From Halovenus sp. (GTDB lineage Archaea > Halobacteriota > Halobacteria > Halobacteriales > Haloarculaceae): 13,948 nt of DNA. The notes below the pieces were generated by a model that was not told the origin of the DNA, ran no database searches, and saw only the letters and a program-made list of their open reading frames with translations. Both the position numbers and the translations under genes were made by a program. Shown here piece after piece: positions 6,717 to 11,909 of this stretch (position 1 is the stretch's first letter; the number at the start of each line of letters is the position of its first letter). The DNA lies in the NCBI GenBank assembly GCA_028275145.1, contig JAQCNG010000029.1:1-13948 (forward strand), given 5' to 3'.

Positions 6717-7018
6717 CCGAGGGAACCACTGGGAATCGTTGGCCCCCACCGGAGCGGGCCGATTCCAGTCCGCATCCGGTGCCGGAGCGCCTGGTCACGT
6801 GGACCAGCGGCGCGTCAGAGGGGTCGCTCCGGACGGCGTGTCAGCGCGCACGTTCCGGACGCCGTGTCCGAATGTCGCTGGCGAACGCCGCGCCGGTCGC
6901 ACAGAGGTCCCGGACGGTCGAGAGACGTGGCCACACTGTGCCCGACAGCGCCGGACGAGTCACTGCTCGAACCTCGTGTCGAGCAGTCGCGCGAGCACCC
7001 GGGGCGAAGGGGCTGTAG
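6717..7018. other. Gene-free spacer between pilin-like operon and tRNA-Ala
   Basis: About 300 bp with no credible gene. One frame (6713-7018, starting with a GTGA overlap with the operon's last stop) is open for 101 codons, but its product is Arg/Ser/Pro-rich and non-acidic, unlike haloarchaeal proteins, so I do not call it. The notable content is the perfect hairpin at 6962-6987 and an adjacent TCGCGCGA palindrome. Confidence 0.5.
6962..6987. repeat. Perfect 9-bp inverted repeat (hairpin)
   Basis: ACTGCTCGA (6962-6970), an 8-nt loop, then TCGAGCAGT (6979-6987) form a perfect 9-bp stem. The self-complementary TCGCGCGA follows directly, sharing T6987. It lies between two converging transcripts: the pilin-like operon on plus and tRNA-Ala on minus, whose 3' end is 32 bp away. 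It could separate them or be a 3' processing signal. No T-tract follows on either strand, so a classic terminator is not supported. Confidence 0.6.
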
Positions 7019-7090
7019 TGGACTCGGCGGGATTTGAACCCGCGGCCTTCCCCGTGCCAGGGGGATGATCTACCGCTGATCTACGAGCCC
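7019..7090 (-). tRNA. tRNA-Ala (anticodon GGC)
   Basis: The minus strand folds into a complete 72-nt cloverleaf. The acceptor stem GGGCTCG/CGAGTCC contains the G3:U70 wobble pair that identifies alanine tRNAs. The D arm is GATC-AGCGGTA-GATC. The anticodon arm TCCCC-CTGGCAC-GGGGA has anticodon GGC. The variable loop is AGGCC, and the T arm is GCGGG-TTCAAAT-CCCGC. The discriminator base is A (7019). The genome continues with CTA, so CCA is not encoded and must be added after transcription. There is no intron. It reads GCC and GCU alanine codons. Confidence 0.97.
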
Positions 7091-7118
7091 TCTCCTACCG
7101 TTGGTTTTCGGTCCGCCT

Positions 7119-7126
7119 GAATAAAC
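7119..7126 (-). promoter_or_regulatory. TATA element of tRNA-Ala
   Basis: On the minus strand, GTTTATTC lies about 30 bp before the 5' end of the tRNA, the right place for the archaeal box A. The 70-bp gap to rpl21e therefore holds two back-to-back promoters, this one and TTTATA at 7159. Confidence 0.6.
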
Positions 7127-7158
7127 CCATCGGACCCTCTCGACCGCGGAACGCACGG

Positions 7159-7164
7159 TTTATA
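7159..7164 (+). promoter_or_regulatory. TATA element of rpl21e
   Basis: TTTATA lies 29-34 bp before ATG 7193, predicting a transcript that starts within a few bases of the ATG. This supports ATG 7193 over the in-frame GTG 7184, which would lie at or before the transcription start. Confidence 0.7.
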
Positions 7165-7192
7165 CCGCCGAGTCGACAAGCCTGTGCTACGA

Positions 7193-7483
7193 ATGCCTAA
7201 CTCGAACGGACCACAGCAGGGAACGCGACACAAACTCCAGAACGACGCTCGCGAGGGGGGCACGTCACCGCCACAGCGTGCCGTCCAGGAGTTCGACAAC
7301 GGCGACACTGTCCACCTCACAATCGACCCGAGTGTCGAGGACGGCCGGTTCCATCCCCGGTTCAACGGCGAGACTGGGACCGTCGCCGGCGAGCAGGGAA
7401 AGGCCTACAAGATCGAGATCACCGACGGCGACGTCGAGAAGACACTCATCTCGCTGCCCGCACACCTGACGCTCCAGGAGTGA
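7193..7483 (+). CDS. rpl21e: Large-subunit ribosomal protein L21e
   Basis: A 96-aa protein of the archaeal/eukaryotic L21e family, a component of the 50S subunit. The family core is clear: GTRHKL near the N-terminus, [14 protein letters not shown] [31 protein letters not shown] and the C-terminal AHL. Length is normal for the family. Compared with the Haloarcula sequence as I remember it, several basic residues are replaced: the usual R-D-R-G before TSPPQR is R-E-G-G, lysines near the N-terminus are Q and D, and the C-terminal HLRRQE is HLTLQE. In other haloarchaea I recall rpl21e leading an operon with rpoF; here the next gene is on the opposite strand. It could be the only L21e gene or a diverged second copy. 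Confidence 0.93.
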   Translation: MPNSNGPQQGTRHKLQNDAREGGTSPPQRAVQEFDNGDTVHLTIDPSVEDGRFHPRFNGETGTVAGEQGKAYKIEITDGDVEKTLISLPAHLTLQE

Positions 7484-7703
7484 GCCTCGAGCGGGACTGT
7501 TGCGTTCGGATGAGCGGTGCTCCCGGGTAGTGGGTTGAAAGGCCGGTTGGGGGTGGACCCGATTATGTTGTCAGAGGCACGGTCCGGTTTCGCACCCCAA
7601 CTCGGCGTTTCTCTATTCAGGACCCAAGTATAAACAACTATCCCTTTTTTTCACCCGTTCGTTGTGCTTGCTCTGTCAGACGTGGGGTTATGTCACTTTC
7701 AGG
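7484..7703. other. Convergent intergenic region between rpl21e and dut
   Basis: No gene seen. It contains a T-run (TTTTTTT, 7644-7650) that could end the rightward rpl21e transcript, and just before it TATAAA (7629-7634). The complement of TATAAA, TTTATA, is a good haloarchaeal TATA box for a leftward transcript with no ORF behind it. Archaeal transcripts often end at T-runs, so the terminator reading is reasonable but unproven. Confidence 0.4.
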
Positions 7704-8174
7704 TTACTGATTGTCAACGTTCTCACCCTGGTATGAGCCGTCGTAGGTCGCCTCGTGGTCGGCCCCCGCGAGGACGAACTGTGCGATGCGGGCGCCCCGT
7801 TCGAGCTCGACCTCGTGGTGGACCTCGAGCAGTCCCTCGCCACGGCCCTCGTAGCCGGCGTCCCAGACGGCGGTGTCGAGCATACAGGAGTTGCGCAGCA
7901 GCGACGACCGGGGGTAGAGAAAGCCGACGTGGTCGGCCGGAACCGTGATGCGCTCGCTGTACCGGACGACGTAGCCGCCGGGGGTGAGTCGGTAGACGCC
8001 GTTCTCGGGGTCGCGCTCGCGCCGGTCACCGACGGTCTTGCTGTCCTGCCCGATGCGGCCGGGGGTAACCTGCTCGAACACCGCCGACACCGTCAGATCG
8101 ACACCGTTTGGCTGAACCTGCTCCTCGTCGATATCGTCGACGTGGTCGGCGACGAACTGCCCGCTCTCGAACAT
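7704..8174 (-). CDS. dut: dUTP diphosphatase / dCTP deaminase family protein
   Basis: A 156-aa enzyme of the dUTPase/DCD trimeric superfamily, which removes dUTP (and in DCD members deaminates dCTP) to supply dUMP and keep uracil out of DNA. Visible motifs: QPNGVDLTV (21-29); the nucleotide-binding YPRSSLLRNSC (87-97); DAGYEGRGEGLLEV (105-118), holding the conserved Asp and Gly of the uracil pocket; GARIAQFVL (127-135); and the C-terminal YDGSYQGEN (144-152), matching the flexible lid. Haloarchaeal proteins of this length and pattern are usually annotated as dUTPase, but dCTP deaminase activity cannot be excluded. ATG 8174 is chosen because ACTTTACC (8197-8204) sits about 26 bp upstream, predicting a leaderless mRNA. 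The gene lies 40 bp downstream of the Lrp regulator on the same strand. Confidence 0.9.
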   Translation of the reverse strand: MFESGQFVADHVDDIDEEQVQPNGVDLTVSAVFEQVTPGRIGQDSKTVGDRRERDPENGVYRLTPGGYVVRYSERITVPADHVGFLYPRSSLLRNSCMLDTAVWDAGYEGRGEGLLEVHHEVELERGARIAQFVLAGADHEATYDGSYQGENVDNQ

Positions 8175-8196
8175 GGCCGCGATTGGGTCGGCCGTC

Positions 8197-8204
8197 GGTA
8201 AAGT
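8197..8204 (-). promoter_or_regulatory. TATA element of dut
   Basis: ACTTTACC on the minus strand is centred about 26 bp before ATG 8174, just inside the short gap after the lrp stop (8215). It suggests dut has its own leaderless transcript and does not rely only on read-through from the regulator gene. Confidence 0.5.
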
Positions 8205-8214
8205 CCTGCCGGTG

Positions 8215-8628
8215 TCACGCGATGCGCTCGTCGAGGATGAGCCGTGTCTTTGTCGAGACGACCTCCTCGAGGTCGCGGGCCCGCTGGATGAGGGCGTTGA
8301 GACTCGTCGTGTCGGCGACGTCCACCACGAGCACGACGTCGGCCTCACCGGAGACCTGCCAGGCGAAATCGACAGCGTCCCACTCCGCGAGACGCGCGCT
8401 CAGTTCTCTGGTCCGGACGTTCACGTCGACATCGAGTTCGACCATCGCGCGGACGTTGCCGGTCCGGGTCGCGACGGTGAACCGCTCGATGACACCCTCC
8501 TCAACGAGATGCTGGACACGGTTGCGAACTGTCCCCTCGGAGGTGCCGACCTCCGCGGCGATCTCCGTGTACGGCGTCCGGGCGTCCCGGCGCAACAGCC
8601 CCAGTATCTCCCGGTCGAGGTCGTCCAT
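8215..8628 (-). CDS. Lrp/AsnC family transcriptional regulator
   Basis: A 137-aa regulator. Residues 1-55 form the AsnC-type winged helix-turn-helix: MDDLDREILGLLRRDAR, then TPYTEIAAEVGTSEGTVRNRV as the recognition part, then HLVEEGVIERF as the wing. Residues about 60-135 form the RAM/ligand-sensing alpha-beta domain with VSGEADVVLVVDV, the usual Gly-containing effector loop. The length is standard. It is transcribed divergently from carA across 98 bp that contain a palindrome, so it likely controls itself and carA, perhaps in response to an amino acid such as glutamine or arginine. The ligand is a guess; the family role in amino-acid and nitrogen metabolism is established. Confidence 0.92.
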   Translation of the reverse strand: MDDLDREILGLLRRDARTPYTEIAAEVGTSEGTVRNRVQHLVEEGVIERFTVATRTGNVRAMVELDVDVNVRTRELSARLAEWDAVDFAWQVSGEADVVLVVDVADTTSLNALIQRARDLEEVVSTKTRLILDERIA

Positions 8629-8661
8629 ACCACTACGTTCCCCCGAACGGCACTTGAACGC

Positions 8662-8726
8662 TACGAAATTCGTAATAAATCTTCGAAAGTAACGTTTATA
8701 CGGGGTAGTTTCGTACGCATCTCGTA
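8662..8726. promoter_or_regulatory. Divergent lrp/carA promoter with palindromic operator
   Basis: TACGAA-A-TTCGTA (8662-8674) is a perfect 6-bp inverted repeat around one base. Related hexamers recur toward carA: TTCGAA (8682-8687), TTCGTA (8710-8715) and CTCGTA (8721-8726, touching the ATG). The carA TATA box is TTTATA (8695-8700), 27-32 bp before ATG 8727, so carA mRNA is probably leaderless. A leftward TATA, ATTTATTA on minus (about 8674-8681), would start lrp near 8650. The palindrome abuts and just overlaps this TATA and lies between it and that start, so bound Lrp would repress lrp. Sites flank the carA TATA as well. Binding is inferred. Confidence 0.65.
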
Positions 8727-9773
8727 ATGGCCGCTTACATCGCAGTCCAGGGCGAGCGCGTCGTCGAGGGGCGCGCGCGCTCGCCGGGGACCGCCCGCGG
8801 AGAGCTCGTGTTCACCACCGCGTACACGGGCTACGAGGAGAGTCTGACAGACCCGAGCTACGCACAGCAGGTGCTGACGTTCTCGTACCCGCTCATCGGC
8901 AACTACGGGGTGCGCGGGGAGCGGTTCGAGTCCGACAGTGTCCAGCCCGAGGGCGTGCTCGCACGGGAACTGACCGACGACGTCACGGCGTGGCTCCGGG
9001 AGGCGGGCGTGCCCGCGGTGGACCACCTCGACACCCGTGACATCGTCACCGAAATACGTGACGAGGGGGCGATGGCCTGTGGCATCGCCGCAGGCCCGGA
9101 CGCCACCCCCGATGACGCGCTGGCGGAGCTCGAGGACTGTGTACACATGTCAGAACACATCGATATCGGTGCGCAGGTGTCGGTCGGTGAGCCGGAGGTG
9201 TACAATCCGGACGGCGACGGACCGCGCGTGGCGTTGCTCGACTGTGGCGCGAAAGGCTCCATCGTCGACTCGCTGGTCGAGCGGGACGCGGTCGTCCACC
9301 AGTTGCCCCACGACGCCAGCGCCGGGGCAGTGGCGTCAGTCGAACCGGACCTGCTTTTCGTCTCGAACGGGCCGGGCGACCCGGAGAACTTCGAGGCGGC
9401 CGCCGCTCTCGTCGACGAGTACGCCGGCGAGTTGCCGCTGGCGGGTATCTGTCTCGGCCAGCAGGTCATCGCGAGCGCGCTCGGTGGCCGCACCGAGAAG
9501 ATGGAGTTCGGCCACCGTGGTGTCAACCAGCCGGTGCGTGACCTGCGCACCGACCGTGTGGTGATGACCACACAGAACCACGGCTACACCGTCGCAGACC
9601 CGGGCGACGAGCTCACGGTCACCCAGCGCAACGTCAACGACGACACACCGGAGGGCCTCGACAGCAACGACCTCTCGATTATCACCCGACAGTACCACCC
9701 CGAGGCCAACCCCGGCCCGCACGATTCGCTGTCCTTTTTCGACGATGTGCTCGGGATGGCCGATGGGCAGTAA
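8727..9773 (+). CDS. carA: Carbamoyl-phosphate synthase small (glutaminase) subunit
   Basis: A 348-aa CarA: hydrolyses glutamine and passes ammonia to the CarB large subunit for carbamoyl phosphate, feeding arginine and pyrimidine synthesis. The N-terminal CarA domain is seen in GELVFTTAYTGYEESLTDPSYAQQ (from residue 25) and the PLIGNYG segment (55-61). The class I glutamine amidotransferase domain follows from about 166. It has SNGPGDP (213-219), the nucleophile Cys242 in GICLGQQ (240-246), a conserved GHRGVNQPV (262-270), and His324/Glu326 in HPEANPGP completing the triad. Length is usual for archaea. No carB is in the window. Start ATG 8727 follows TTTATA at the leaderless distance. It is convergent with the kinase homologue, only 33 bp apart. 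Confidence 0.97.
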   Translation: MAAYIAVQGERVVEGRARSPGTARGELVFTTAYTGYEESLTDPSYAQQVLTFSYPLIGNYGVRGERFESDSVQPEGVLARELTDDVTAWLREAGVPAVDHLDTRDIVTEIRDEGAMACGIAAGPDATPDDALAELEDCVHMSEHIDIGAQVSVGEPEVYNPDGDGPRVALLDCGAKGSIVDSLVERDAVVHQLPHDASAGAVASVEPDLLFVSNGPGDPENFEAAAALVDEYAGELPLAGICLGQQVIASALGGRTEKMEFGHRGVNQPVRDLRTDRVVMTTQNHGYTVADPGDELTVTQRNVNDDTPEGLDSNDLSIITRQYHPEANPGPHDSLSFFDDVLGMADGQ

Positions 9774-9806
9774 CTCCGGGCCGAACGCGGGCGAGGACAC
9801 CCGCCG

Positions 9807-10772
9807 CTACCGTCCGTCGACGAGCATGTCGAGCGCGGCATCGAGGTCCGCGTCGGTCGTGGTCAGGAACGGCCCCTCTACGCTGCGCGCGAGCGCCCCA
9901 GCAGCGAGGCCGGCGTCCAGCGCGGTTGCCGTGTCCGCACCCGCGAGGGTCGCGTCACAGAAACCGCCGACCACCGCGCCGTACTCGCCGGTCGTGTCGA
10001 CCGGTTCGACGTCGATTCCCTCGCGCTCGTGGACGAGATTCGCCCGCGTCGAGTCCTCCATCGCGACCGCACCGTGGCCGGACCGGACCACCACCGCGAT
10101 ATCGAGGTCGTACTCGACGGCGAGTGTGCTCGCCAGGTCCCGCCAGCGGCCGGTCAGTCCGAGCGCCCGCTGGAGGGCCGCCTCCCTGCCGAAGACGACG
10201 TCGGCGTGGGAGGCGAGCTCCTCGAAGACACCGCGGTACACGTCCGGCGAGCACAGCCCCGCGGCGTACTCGAAGGCAACCGCCGTGGTCGCGCCCGCGT
10301 CGCTGCCGGCGCGCAGCAGTGCCGTCACAGTCTCGGCGCTCTCCTGGGAGAGCACCGCCGTGTTCACCCCCGAGAGCAACAGCTCTGTGTCCTGCACCCG
10401 GTGCATCGGGAGGTCACTCGGGGAGGCAGCGCCGATTGCAGTTCCCTCGCGGTCGTGGAGTCGCGTGCTCTCCCGGGGTGCCCGTGCGCGCTCTCCGAAC
10501 ACCAGCCCCTGCCGGTACTCGGCTGCATCGACCCAGGTGATGTCGGTCTCGAGACCCTGTGCGTCGACCTGCGAGCGAACACGCCGACCCAGCGGCGACT
10601 CCGGGAGCAACGACGCCCAGACCGAGTTGGTTCCGAGCGTGTGTGCCGCGACGGCCGCGTTGCTCTCGACCCCGTCGGCGTGGAGGCGGGCCCGTCTGGC
10701 CCGCTCGAGTCGCTGGTTGGCCGGCGGCGAGAGCCGCAGCGGTGTCTCACCGAACGTCACGAGTTGTCCCAT
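9807..10772 (-). CDS. PfkB/KDG-kinase-like protein with altered catalytic motif
   Basis: A 321-aa ribokinase-fold protein most like haloarchaeal 2-keto-3-deoxygluconate kinases. It has the start LVTFGETPLRLSPP (4-17), GVESNAAVAAHTLG (34-47) at the first PfkB signature, SPLGRRV (59-65), AFEYAAGLCSP (166-176) where active kinases have F-D-x-N-x-R-x-x-L-W, and VVVRSGHGAVA (227-237). The second PfkB signature should read D-T-x-G-A-G-D-A-F-x-G-G-F. Here it is DTTGEYGAVVGGF (259-271), so the catalytic-base Asp is Gly265 and the anion-hole 'AG' is 'EY'. The Asp/Asn/Arg substrate-binding residues at 168-172 are also lost. The fold is intact and the codon use is normal, so this is a maintained but probably non-catalytic paralogue. 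A TTAA element about 25 bp upstream (near 10797) suggests a leaderless mRNA. Confidence 0.85.
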   Translation of the reverse strand: MGQLVTFGETPLRLSPPANQRLERARRARLHADGVESNAAVAAHTLGTNSVWASLLPESPLGRRVRSQVDAQGLETDITWVDAAEYRQGLVFGERARAPRESTRLHDREGTAIGAASPSDLPMHRVQDTELLLSGVNTAVLSQESAETVTALLRAGSDAGATTAVAFEYAAGLCSPDVYRGVFEELASHADVVFGREAALQRALGLTGRWRDLASTLAVEYDLDIAVVVRSGHGAVAMEDSTRANLVHEREGIDVEPVDTTGEYGAVVGGFCDATLAGADTATALDAGLAAGALARSVEGPFLTTTDADLDAALDMLVDGR

Positions 10773-10849
10773 AACGGTGTGTCGACCGGTGAGGGCTTAA
10801 CTGTGTCTGCGCCCGGGGCTCCAGACGGCACCCGAGGTGATACCGACGC

Positions 10850-10856
10850 TTTAAGA
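10850..10856 (+). promoter_or_regulatory. TATA element of the CBS-domain gene
   Basis: TTTAAGA lies 31-37 bp before ATG 10887, predicting a leader of only a few bases. Together with the leftward element near 10797 it makes this 114-bp gap a divergent promoter pair for the kinase homologue and the CBS protein. Confidence 0.6.
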
Positions 10857-10886
10857 TGGGACGCCTCGAACTGCACCCTACGACCA

Positions 10887-11324
10887 ATGTCCCGGGAAGA
10901 GACCCCTGTCAGCGACATCATGACCAGCCCAGTGCGGACAATCACCGAGGACACGACGGTCACCGAGGCCGCGACCATCCTCGCCGAGGAACACATCGGC
11001 TCACTCGTCGTCGGCGAGGACATCGTCTGTGGTATCGTCACCGAAACCGACATCGTGCGCACGGTCGGTGCGGACATAGACCCCAAGGGGACGGTGGTGC
11101 GCGACATCATGAGCGAACCGGTCGTGACCATCCGCCCACACGAGGCGGCCCACATCGCCGGCGAGCGGATGGGGCACAACAACGTCAAGAAACTCCCGGT
11201 CACGAGAAACGGCAAACCGGTGGGTATCGTCACGACCACGGACCTCGCACACTTTTTTCCCAAGAGCCGTATCCTGATGGCAACCGACCCCGAAAAGGAC
11301 GTCCACGAGGGCGAGTTCGAGTAA
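10887..11324 (+). CDS. Two-CBS-domain protein
   Basis: A 145-aa stand-alone CBS pair (Bateman module), a cytoplasmic ligand sensor that typically binds AMP, ATP, SAM or related nucleotides. CBS1 covers about residues 7-62: VSDIMTSPVRTITEDTTVTEAA, HIGSLVV, GIVTETDIVR. CBS2 covers about 71-126: VRDIMSEPVVTIRPHEAA, VKKLPVTRNGKPVGIVTTTDLAHF. Both domains have the G-I-V-T-x-T-D ribose/phosphate-binding motif. A short acidic tail ends the protein. Start ATG 10887 is fixed by the TATA box; the frame is open far upstream, but only as shadow sequence of the kinase gene. No partner enzyme is fused, so the effector and target are unknown. Confidence 0.93.
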   Translation: MSREETPVSDIMTSPVRTITEDTTVTEAATILAEEHIGSLVVGEDIVCGIVTETDIVRTVGADIDPKGTVVRDIMSEPVVTIRPHEAAHIAGERMGHNNVKKLPVTRNGKPVGIVTTTDLAHFFPKSRILMATDPEKDVHEGEFE

Positions 11325-11375
11325 CAACAGGTCGACAGCGCCCATCCCGACACACAGTGAGTTCCACGACTGTCG

Positions 11376-11395
11376 CGCCGTGCCGTGTCACGGCG
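11376..11395. repeat. Perfect 7-bp inverted repeat downstream of the CBS gene
   Basis: CGCCGTG (11376-11382), a 6-nt loop, CACGGCG (11389-11395). TGT (11371-11373) and ACA (11396-11398) could extend the stem past a two-base bulge. It lies 51 bp after the CBS stop and 37 bp before the small ORF at 11433, just upstream of a weak AT patch (AGATTAG, about 11401-11407). It may be an operator or RNA structure. No T-run follows. Confidence 0.5.
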
Positions 11396-11432
11396 ACAAG
11401 AGATTAGTGCCACACGCCCGAACAGTCGACCG

Positions 11433-11525
11433 ATGAGCACGAACACCGGCATCCGACAGTCGAGACAGCGGTCGCCCGAACAGATGCACGGGGCAACCAC
11501 GCCAGGGGTGGAGCCACCGGGATGA
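11433..11525 (+). CDS. Possible 30-residue small protein
   Basis: ATG 11433 opens a 30-codon frame ending in TGA that overlaps the next gene's ATG as ATGA (11522-11525). The product (MSTNTGIRQSRQRSPEQMHG, then ATTPGVEPPG) has no recognisable motif and, unusually for a haloarchaeon, is slightly basic. A weak AT patch about 28 bp upstream could be its TATA box. The overlap and codon use resembling the neighbours are the only support. It might be a leader that couples translation into the 125-aa gene. Confidence 0.35.
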   Translation: MSTNTGIRQSRQRSPEQMHGATTPGVEPPG

Positions 11526-11899
11526 CCGGGCAGGTTCCGTTTCCGGAGTTGACGGGTCGACCGACCGCCCAGCACATCGCGGTTGCGCCGGACCGGACAG
11601 TCTTTGTCGTGCCGTCGGGGAGCCACGACCGGTTGCGGACGGCGGTGGTCTCGGAGTCGCGTGCGGCAGAGCCGTCTGTTGACCTCGCGCTCTCGGGGTG
11701 GAGCTGTCTCCAGAGCGACGGACTGACCGACCGGATAAACGTCGATGCACCCGACGAGTTCACCGACGGACGGATTGTCAGGCAGTTCGCGCGTGCACAC
11801 GACGCGGGGTCAGTCGCCGTTGCCAGACACCCCAGCGGCGAGGTGATTCGCTCGACCGAGCCACGGTCGTTCGCGTTCGACGGGCCGGCGACCGACTGA
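11522..11899 (+). CDS. Hypothetical protein, 125 aa
   Basis: I do not recognise this protein. It is soluble, without a signal peptide or membrane segment, and predicted alpha/beta. A first half IAVAPDRTVFVVPSG (19-33) and SVDLALSGWSCLQ (52-64) reads like beta strands. The second half DGRIVRQFARAHDAGSVAVARH (82-103) looks like a helix then a strand. It has one cysteine (C62). Codon use is strongly G/C-ending like its neighbours, and it is the only plausible coding frame between the CBS gene and the aldehyde dehydrogenase. The start overlaps the small ORF by ATGA, with a weak GGTGGAG nine bases upstream. It ends 10 bp from the convergent aldehyde dehydrogenase. Confidence 0.7.
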   Translation: MTGQVPFPELTGRPTAQHIAVAPDRTVFVVPSGSHDRLRTAVVSESRAAEPSVDLALSGWSCLQSDGLTDRINVDAPDEFTDGRIVRQFARAHDAGSVAVARHPSGEVIRSTEPRSFAFDGPATD

Positions 11900-11909
11900 C
11901 CCGGCGGGG

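Noticed and set aside
6713..7018. A 101-codon plus-strand frame starting with GTGA overlap at the end of the pilin-like operon and ending just before the tRNA
   Set aside because: The product is Arg/Ser/Pro-rich and basic, with no motif and no acidic bias, as in shadow frames of GC-rich DNA. The overlap with the stop is probably chance.
10029..10886. An N-terminal extension of the CBS-domain protein
   Set aside because: It is antisense to the kinase homologue, and a TATA box at 10850 directly serves ATG 10887.
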